From assembly GCA_964577825.1 (NCBI GenBank), contig CAZOBJ010000060.1, positions 1-19,036 on the forward strand: DNA of 19,036 nucleotides, written 5' to 3'. This document shows positions 13,696 to 19,036 of the stretch, piece by piece (within the stretch, counting starts at the first letter, position 1; the number at the start of each line of letters is the position of its first letter). The notes under the pieces were generated by a model. It was not told the DNA's origin. It did not search any database and saw only the letters and a list, made by a program, of their open reading frames with translations. This DNA comes from CAZOBJ01 sp964577825 (GTDB lineage: Bacteria > Planctomycetota > SZUA-567 > JAFGNG01). A program made the translations under genes and the position numbers.

Positions 13696-14755
13696 GTCGC
13701 CCGTGCCCCGCAGGGGCATGACCCGTGAACCGCTGCGACGCCAGCTCTTGCGTCCCCTGGTTTTCTTCGTGATCGTGTACACGGCGGGGGTGTTCGGGTA
13801 CTACCTCATCGGCCTGTACTTCAAGGACCAGCCGGACAGCCTAATCCACTGCGTGTACCAGGTCGGGATCCTGCTCGCGAGCGTAGGCTTCACCGACATC
13901 CTCAGCAGCCACGACACCGTGGCCGGGATCGTGTTCACCGTGATCATGGCCCTGTTCGGCGTGGGGTTCTTGCTGTGGATCATCTCCACGGTCACCGCGT
14001 TCATCATGGGCGGCCAGCTCACCGAGCTGATCGGGAGGGACAGGATGCGCAAGCGAATCGACGAACTGCGAGACCACTATGTCGTATGCGGCGGAGGCGA
14101 GACCGGCCAACACACGGTGCGCGAACTCGTGGCGGCCGGACACGACGTCGTGCTCGTGGAGGTGGACGCCGAACGGATCGACCACCTGTTGCGTGACATT
14201 CCGGACCTTCTCTACCTCCAGGACGACGCCTCGGACGACGATGTGCTCCGCCAGGCGGGCATCGACCGCGCGGTGGGGTTGGTGAGCGCCCTGCCCAATG
14301 ATAAAGACAACCTGCTGTTGGTGGTCACCGCCCGGCAAATGAACCCGGCCCTGCGCATTGTCAGCCGGTGCGTGGAGACCGAGAACGAACGCAAGCTGCG
14401 CCGGATCGGCGCGGACGCGGTGGTCAGCCCCAACACGATCGGCGGCCAGCGCATGGCCGGAGAGCTCATCTGCCCCACGGTGGCCAACTTTCTGGACCAG
14501 ATGGTCCACGACCAGCGCAACATCCGCATGGAGGAGGCGGTCATCCCCGAGCACAGCTCATGCGCGGGCAAGACCCTCGCGCAGATCGACCTCGCGCGCG
14601 TCGCTGACGTGAATATCATCGCCCTGCGCAACCCGGGCGCGGACTATTTCGTGTACAATCCGCGCGGCGAGACGAGCACCGTAGCGGGCACAGCCCTTGT
14701 CTTGATCGGCGCCCCGGACGAGATCGCCAAGGCCCGAGAGGCGCTCTCGGAGTAG
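13688..14755 (+). CDS. RCK-gated two-helix channel with a non-canonical filter (SVGFTD)
   Basis: A 355-residue membrane protein paralogous to the first channel. Seen: TM1 at about 22-44 (LRPLVFFVIVYTAGVFGYYLIG), a P-loop whose filter position reads SVGFTD (65-70) where potassium channels have TVGYGD, TM2 at about 79-107, TrkA-N from YVVCGGGETG (131-140; full GxGxxG and an acidic strand-2 residue, VEVD, E158), and TrkA-C ending with FVYNPRGETSTVAGTALVLIG. The second filter glycine is replaced by threonine (T69), which may change or abolish potassium selectivity, while the RCK part is intact. Start: ATG at 13688 with AGGAGG 6 bases upstream, overlapping the preceding stop by 8 bp, so translation is coupled. 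The frame is open earlier, but only across the preceding gene. It ends 56 bp before the convergent helicase gene. Confidence 0.88.
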   Translation: MAESPVPRRGMTREPLRRQLLRPLVFFVIVYTAGVFGYYLIGLYFKDQPDSLIHCVYQVGILLASVGFTDILSSHDTVAGIVFTVIMALFGVGFLLWIISTVTAFIMGGQLTELIGRDRMRKRIDELRDHYVVCGGGETGQHTVRELVAAGHDVVLVEVDAERIDHLLRDIPDLLYLQDDASDDDVLRQAGIDRAVGLVSALPNDKDNLLLVVTARQMNPALRIVSRCVETENERKLRRIGADAVVSPNTIGGQRMAGELICPTVANFLDQMVHDQRNIRMEEAVIPEHSSCAGKTLAQIDLARVADVNIIALRNPGADYFVYNPRGETSTVAGTALVLIGAPDEIAKAREALSE

Positions 14756-14811
14756 CCCTTCCCGCACCGGAACCCGAGAGGCGCACGCCCCGCGCGGCGC
14801 AGGACCGCGGT

Positions 14812-16953
14812 TCAGCCCACGTCATCGTCCGGGTGTTCCTGGATCTCGTCCTCGGGCTCCAGGCCGGGGTCTAGGTCGTCCCAGGCGTCCTCGTCCTCAA
14901 ACGTGCGCCGTCGCCACTGGCCCGCCCCGAGCTTGCGCCGCCGGCCGCTTCGCACGGGCGCGCGCCGGCCGTAGTAGCCGCCCGGCCGGCCCATGGACGG
15001 GACCAGGCCCTCGGGCGCGAACACCTCGTCCTCGCCCGGCAGGCACTCCACCTCCTCGGCGGGAAGCTCGTCCAGGAAGCTGCTGGGCAGGGACATCGTG
15101 ATCTCGCCCCACTGGAGCCGCTGCTTGGCCGCGGACAGGTACAGGCGCTCCTTGGCGCGCGTCATGGCTACGTACAGGAGGCGCCGCTCCTCCTCGCGCT
15201 CGGCGTCCGTGTCCATGCTGTTGCGGTGGGGCAGCAGGCCCTCCTCGAGCCCGGCCACGAACACGGCCCGGAACTCGAGCCCCTTGGCCGCATGCATGCT
15301 CATGAGGGTGATTTGTCGAGACTCGCTGTTCCACTCGTCCACGTCGGTGACGAGCGCCACGTCCTCCAGAAACGCGGCCAGGTCCGCGTCCGGGCGCTCG
15401 GCGTCGAACTCCGCGGCGCGGTTGACCAGGCCCTCGATGTTCTCCACGCGGTCCTCAGAGCGGATGTCGTCCGGATCGCGGTAGTGGTCCTTCAGGCCCG
15501 CATGCTCGAGCACCGCCTCCACAAACGCGCGCACCGGCGCGCGCGGCAGGGCCGCGAGCGCACGGCAAAGCGCACGCAGGGCCTTGAGCCCCTTGGTGTA
15601 CCGGCCGGTCCAGGCTTCGCCGAAGTCCTCGGCAACCAGCGTCTCCATCATGCCCGCGCCCCGCTGCGCGGCCAGAGCCTCAAGCGCGTCCAGGGTCTTG
15701 ACGCCCACGCCCCTGGGCGGCGCACCCGCCAGGCGGCGGAAAGCAGCGTTGTCTCGCGGGTTGGCCACGGCCTTCAGATACGCGAGGACGTCCTTGATCT
15801 CTTTGCGCTCGTAGAAGCGCACGCCGCCCACGATGGTGTACGGAACCGACTCGCGGATAAGCACCTCCTCGAACGTGCGCGACAGGGCGTTGACGCGGTA
15901 GAAGACCGCAATCTCGTCCAGGGGCGTGCCCGCACGCTCCAGGCGGCGGACCTCGCGGACCACCCAGGCGGCCTCGGTGCGGTCGTCGGCCGCGCAGAAG
16001 AACGCAGGCCGCTCCCCCTGCGCGGCGTCGGTGACCAGGCGCTTCTCGTACCGATGCGCGTTGTGGCTGATGAGCTCGTTGGCCACGTTGAGGATCCGGG
16101 CCGTGGACCGGTAGTTCTTCTCCAGGAACACGACGCGCGTGCCGGGGTAGTCGGACTCGAAGTCCATGATGTTGCGGTAGTCGGCTCCGCGCCACGAGTA
16201 GATGGACTGGTCCGGGTCCCCGGTCGCGTGCAGGTTTCTGGACTGTCCGGCCAGCGCCTTCATGAGCAGGTACTGAACGCGGTTCGTGTCCTGGTACTCG
16301 TCCACGAGCAGGTACCGGTACCGCTGCTGGTACCCGGCCAAGAGCTCGGGGTCCGAGGTGAGCATCCGCAGTGTCAGCCATAGCAGGTCGTCGAAGTCCA
16401 CCGCGTTCGCCCCGCGCAGGCGCTTCTCATAGGCCTGGTACACCTCGGCGACGACCTCCTGCCGGGGGCCGTGCGCGTCGGCGAGCACCTCCTCGTAGGT
16501 GCGCATCTCGGTCTTGGATCGGCTGATCGCCGCGGACAGGCCGCGGGGCGCGAACCGCTTCTCGTCCAGGTCCAGGTCCTTGAGGCACGCGCGGATCACC
16601 GCGATCTGGTCGTCGTCGTCATAGATCGAGTAGCGCCGGTCGCGCCCGCAGTCGAGCCGTTCCACGTCCCGGCGCAGCCACCGCGCGCACGCGGAGTGAA
16701 ACGTGGTCACCAGCGCCGGGACCGGACCGACCAGCCGCTCCACACGATCGTGCATCTCGCGCGCGGCCTTGTTCGTGAACGTGACCGCCAGGATCTGCCA
16801 CGGCCGCACGCCCTGGTCAATGAGATGCGCGATGCGCCGGGTCACCACCCGGGTCTTGCCCGAGCCCGCGCCCGCCACCACGAGCATCGGCCCGTCGCGG
16901 TGGGTCACGGCCTCGCGCTGGGCGTCGGTGAGGTCGTCGAGAATGCGCGTCAT
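14812..16953 (-). CDS. uvrD: UvrD/PcrA-type superfamily 1 DNA helicase
   Basis: A 713-residue ATP-dependent 3'-5' helicase of the UvrD/Rep/PcrA family, acting in nucleotide-excision and mismatch repair and in clearing proteins from DNA. Seen in order: Q-motif region LTDAQREAV (8-16), Walker A GAGSGKT (28-34), motif Ia TFTNKAAREM (58-67), motif II VDEYQDTN (217-224), motif III GDPDQSIYSWRGA (245-257), motif IV EKNYRS (278-283), motif V MSMHAAKGLEF and motif VI LLYVAMTRAKERL. After about residue 640 comes an R/G-rich then acidic tail; the C-terminal Tudor-like PcrA ending (VGDRVxHxxFGxG) is absent, so the exact subtype (UvrD, PcrA or Rep) is left open. Start: ATG at 16951-16953 with GGAG 5 bases upstream. 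It lies 89 bp downstream of araB and may share its transcript. Confidence 0.94.
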   Translation of the reverse strand: MTRILDDLTDAQREAVTHRDGPMLVVAGAGSGKTRVVTRRIAHLIDQGVRPWQILAVTFTNKAAREMHDRVERLVGPVPALVTTFHSACARWLRRDVERLDCGRDRRYSIYDDDDQIAVIRACLKDLDLDEKRFAPRGLSAAISRSKTEMRTYEEVLADAHGPRQEVVAEVYQAYEKRLRGANAVDFDDLLWLTLRMLTSDPELLAGYQQRYRYLLVDEYQDTNRVQYLLMKALAGQSRNLHATGDPDQSIYSWRGADYRNIMDFESDYPGTRVVFLEKNYRSTARILNVANELISHNAHRYEKRLVTDAAQGERPAFFCAADDRTEAAWVVREVRRLERAGTPLDEIAVFYRVNALSRTFEEVLIRESVPYTIVGGVRFYERKEIKDVLAYLKAVANPRDNAAFRRLAGAPPRGVGVKTLDALEALAAQRGAGMMETLVAEDFGEAWTGRYTKGLKALRALCRALAALPRAPVRAFVEAVLEHAGLKDHYRDPDDIRSEDRVENIEGLVNRAAEFDAERPDADLAAFLEDVALVTDVDEWNSESRQITLMSMHAAKGLEFRAVFVAGLEEGLLPHRNSMDTDAEREEERRLLYVAMTRAKERLYLSAAKQRLQWGEITMSLPSSFLDELPAEEVECLPGEDEVFAPEGLVPSMGRPGGYYGRRAPVRSGRRRKLGAGQWRRRTFEDEDAWDDLDPGLEPEDEIQEHPDDDVG

Positions 16954-17042
16954 GATGGCTCCGTCATCCTATGGACGGCCGGGCCGCTCGCGCCGGCGGC
17001 GCACACCGCGCTGGGGCCTTCGGGAAAGCGACGCCGAGGCGC

Positions 17043-18719
17043 CTACGCGCCCATGGCCTGCTGCTTGATGCGTTTGAGGTGCTTCATCACCGTGTCCGGC
17101 CCGCGGCCGAACCAGTCGTGGACCCGCTCGTACTCGGCGTACAGGTCGCCGTAGACCCGGTGGCGGGCCCGGTCGGGCCGATAGACCTTGCGCTTGAGGC
17201 GCGCCATGTGCTTGACCGCCTGCTGGACGGTGTTGTGCCCGCCCCGCTTGCGGCCCGCGGCGACCGCGCCGAACATGGCCGCCCCGAGCGCGCAGGTCTG
17301 CGCCGAGGCGCTGATCTTGATCGTGCGGCCGGTCACGTCGCTGAACACCTGCATGAGGAACGGGTTGCGCTCGGGCAGTCCACCGCAGGCATAGAGCTCC
17401 TTCACGGGCACGCCGTGTTCCTCAAAGGTGTTGATGATCTTGTACGTGCCGAAGGCCAGGCTCTCCACGAGCGCGCGGTACAGGTCCGCGGGCCCGGTCT
17501 GGAGGTTCATGCCCACGAACATGCCGGTGAGATTCGCGTCCACCAGGATCGAACGGTTGCCGTTGAACCAGTCGAGGGCCAGCACGCCGGATTCGCCCGG
17601 TTCCTTGCGCGCGGCCTCGGCGCTGAGGACCTCGTGCACGGATTTCTTGCGCCGGCGGGCCTCCTGCTCGTACGCGGCGGGCACGCAGTTGTTCACGAAC
17701 CAGGCCAGGATGTCGCCCGCGCCGGACTGCCCGGCCTCGAAGCCCCAGTACTTGGGCAGGATCCCGTCCTCCAGCGTGCCGCACATGCCGGGGACCACCT
17801 TCTTGTCCCGGCCCATGACCATATGGCAGATCGAGGTGCCCATGATCATGAGCATCTTGCCCGGCGTGGTGATCGTGGCCGCGGGCACGGACACGTGCGC
17901 GTCCACGTTGGCCACCGCCACCGCGGTGCCCGGTTCGAGCTTCATCCGCCTGGCCATGTCCGGGGTCAGCTCGCCCGCGCGCTTGCCCAGGGACCAGATG
18001 TCCGTGGAGAGCTTCTCGTCCACGAAGCGTTCCATGCGGGGGTCGAGCGTCTTGAAGAACGCGCGCGACGGATACCCCTGCCCCTTCACGTACTGGGCCT
18101 TGTACCCGGCCGTGCACGCGTTGCGCGCCTCGACGCCGGTCAGTTGCAGGATCACCCAATCGGCCGCCTCCATGAACCGGTCCGCGGCCTTGTAGACGTC
18201 CGGGGCCCCCTCCAGGACCTGGAGGCACTTGGCGAGCATCCACTCGCTGGAGAGCGCCCCGCCGAACTGCGAAAGCCACGGCTCTTTGCGCTTGCGCGCG
18301 AGGTCGTTGATCCGGTCGGCCTGCTTCTGCGCCCCGTGGTGCTTCCACAGCTTGACCCAGGCGTGCGGGTTCTTGCGCCACTTGGGCTTCATGCACAGGG
18401 GCGTGCCCTCGCGATCCACGGGCAGGCACGTGCACGCGGTGAAGTCGATCCCGATGCCGACCACGTCCTGCTTGCGTACGCGCGCGGCGCGCAGGGCCTT
18501 GGGCACGGTCACGCGCAGAACCTCCAGGTAGTCGGCCGGGTTTTGCAGGGCCCAGTCGTGGGGCAGCCGGGTGCGCGTGCCGGGCAGAACCTTGTCGATG
18601 ACCCCGTCGGGATACTCCAGGATCGCGGTCGCGAGCTCCCGGCCCGTGGCCGTGTCCACGAGCACGGTGCGTCCGGACTCGGTGCCGAAATCGATGCCCA
18701 GCACGTACGTCTTCGCCAT
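17043..18719 (-). CDS. araB: L-ribulokinase (AraB-like, FGGY family)
   Basis: A 558-residue cytoplasmic sugar kinase of the FGGY family that phosphorylates L-ribulose to L-ribulose-5-phosphate with ATP. Seen: phosphate-binding GIDFGTESGRTVLVD (8-22), the ribulokinase stretch LPHDWALQNPADYLE (52-66), GIGIDFTACTCLPVD (88-102) and KPKWRKNPHAWVKLWKHH (111-128), and later YKAQYVKGQGYPSRAFFKTLDPR, STDIWSLGKRAGELT, MIMGTSICHM and ELYACGGLPERNPFLMQVFSDV. The wording is much closer to AraB than to xylulo- or glycerol kinases. Start: ATG at 18717-18719 with AAGGAG 6 bases upstream; the longer frame begins at a TTG. No araA, araD, transporter or regulator lies beside it in the window. Substrate is inferred from family; a related ribulose or other ketopentose is possible. 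Confidence 0.93.
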   Translation of the reverse strand: MAKTYVLGIDFGTESGRTVLVDTATGRELATAILEYPDGVIDKVLPGTRTRLPHDWALQNPADYLEVLRVTVPKALRAARVRKQDVVGIGIDFTACTCLPVDREGTPLCMKPKWRKNPHAWVKLWKHHGAQKQADRINDLARKRKEPWLSQFGGALSSEWMLAKCLQVLEGAPDVYKAADRFMEAADWVILQLTGVEARNACTAGYKAQYVKGQGYPSRAFFKTLDPRMERFVDEKLSTDIWSLGKRAGELTPDMARRMKLEPGTAVAVANVDAHVSVPAATITTPGKMLMIMGTSICHMVMGRDKKVVPGMCGTLEDGILPKYWGFEAGQSGAGDILAWFVNNCVPAAYEQEARRRKKSVHEVLSAEAARKEPGESGVLALDWFNGNRSILVDANLTGMFVGMNLQTGPADLYRALVESLAFGTYKIINTFEEHGVPVKELYACGGLPERNPFLMQVFSDVTGRTIKISASAQTCALGAAMFGAVAAGRKRGGHNTVQQAVKHMARLKRKVYRPDRARHRVYGDLYAEYERVHDWFGRGPDTVMKHLKRIKQQAMGA

Positions 18720-18818
18720 GGCGCTCTCCTTGCGCTCCAACCGGCGCCCGCGCGTTCCCCGCTCCCGGGCCGCCCTGCGCCCCCGCCTGTCGAGGGGCGG
18801 CTCTGCGTGTCGCGGGCC

Positions 18819-18847
18819 AGTATGGCAAGGGTGCGCCGACCGCGCAA
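18819..18847 (-). promoter_or_regulatory. Candidate araB promoter
   Basis: On the minus strand TTGCGC (18842-18847) and CATACT (18819-18824) with a 17-bp spacer, each a 4/6 match. It predicts a 5' leader of roughly 90 nt before araB. Confidence 0.4.
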
Positions 18848-18920
18848 GGGGTTTCTGGGCACGGCCGTCCGCGCCCCGACATACGCGCAGTTCAGGGGCC
18901 CGCGTTCGTCAAATGCGGTG

Positions 18921-18948
18921 TTGACAAGGCTGGCCTGCGGGATATCAT
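18921..18948 (+). promoter_or_regulatory. Strong sigma70-type promoter of the tRNA gene
   Basis: A perfect TTGACA (18921-18926) and TATCAT (18943-18948, 5/6) with a 16-bp spacer. The start is expected near 18955, about 24 bp before the mature tRNA 5' end. Confidence 0.8.
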
Positions 18949-18978
18949 AAGGACTGCCGTGCACTTGCGGCGACAATC

Positions 18979-19036
18979 GGGGCCGTAGCTCAGTTGGGAG
19001 AGCGCAGCGTTCGCAATGCTGAGGTCGTGGGTTCGA
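18979..19036 (+). tRNA. tRNA-Ala (anticodon CGC), 3' end cut by window edge
   Basis: The 5' part folds as a tRNA: acceptor strand GGGGCCG (18979-18985), D-stem GCTC/GAGC with loop AGTTGGGA, anticodon stem CAGCG/TGCTG (one G-U pair) around TTCGCAA with anticodon CGC at 19012-19014, variable AGGTC, T-stem GTGGG and the first five bases of the T-loop (TTCGA). Anticodon CGC decodes GCG, alanine, and the 5' strand matches known tRNA-Ala. The 3' T-stem and acceptor strand are outside the window, so the G3-U70 alanine identity pair cannot be checked. Confidence 0.93.

Noticed and set aside
14756..14811. Bidirectional terminator between the channel operon and the helicase gene
   Set aside because: The 56-bp spacer has no T-run on either strand and no stable stem adjoining one.
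1..19036. CRISPR array, insertion sequence, phage genes or attachment site
   Set aside because: Apart from the 55-bp gap-edge duplicate and the 10-bp array before mraZ, I saw no regularly spaced repeats. I found no transposase or integrase, and no integration site next to the truncated tRNA inside the window.

Overview
The window is GC-rich bacterial chromosome (roughly 70% GC by eye) and looks like a metagenome or draft scaffold, because it contains one 100-N gap. It has a Gram-negative division and cell-wall layout: an FtsL of proteobacterial size, a class B penicillin-binding protein without PASTA repeats, and a MurE with the DNPR motif of meso-diaminopimelate-adding enzymes. A high-GC proteobacterium or Desulfobacterota-like organism is my best guess. 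The sequence alone does not fix the taxon.

Bases 1-11162 (all minus strand) are a dcw cluster. In transcription order it reads mraZ, a small unrecognised gene, rsmH, ftsL, ftsI, murE, murF, mraY, ftsW, murG and murC, with murC cut by the window edge. The genes are tightly packed, and several starts overlap the preceding stop (murE/murF, murF/mraY, ftsW/murG), so translational coupling is likely. Together they make UDP-MurNAc-pentapeptide (MurC, E, F), lipid I and II (MraY, MurG) and septal peptidoglycan (FtsW, FtsI, FtsL). murD, which usually sits between mraY and ftsW, is absent from that position. The scaffold gap lies between rsmH and the small gene. It is flanked by two identical 55-bp copies, which looks like an unmerged contig overlap. 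Upstream of mraZ is a sigma70-like promoter whose -10 runs into three 10-bp-spaced repeats that resemble MraZ boxes.

Bases 11163-11767 form a divergent regulatory region with candidate promoters for both sides, palindromes and a possible short leader ORF. Bases 11768-14755 (plus strand) hold a compact three-gene operon of related RCK (TrkA-N/TrkA-C) proteins. The first is a two-helix potassium channel with a canonical TVGYGD filter. The second is a soluble RCK protein with no membrane part. The third is a two-helix channel whose filter reads SVGFTD. This triad is the most unusual content of the window.

Bases 14812-18719 (minus strand) encode a UvrD/PcrA-type DNA helicase and an L-ribulokinase (AraB-like), with no other arabinose gene beside it. 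At the right edge a strong promoter drives a tRNA-Ala (anticodon CGC) gene that is truncated by the window end.
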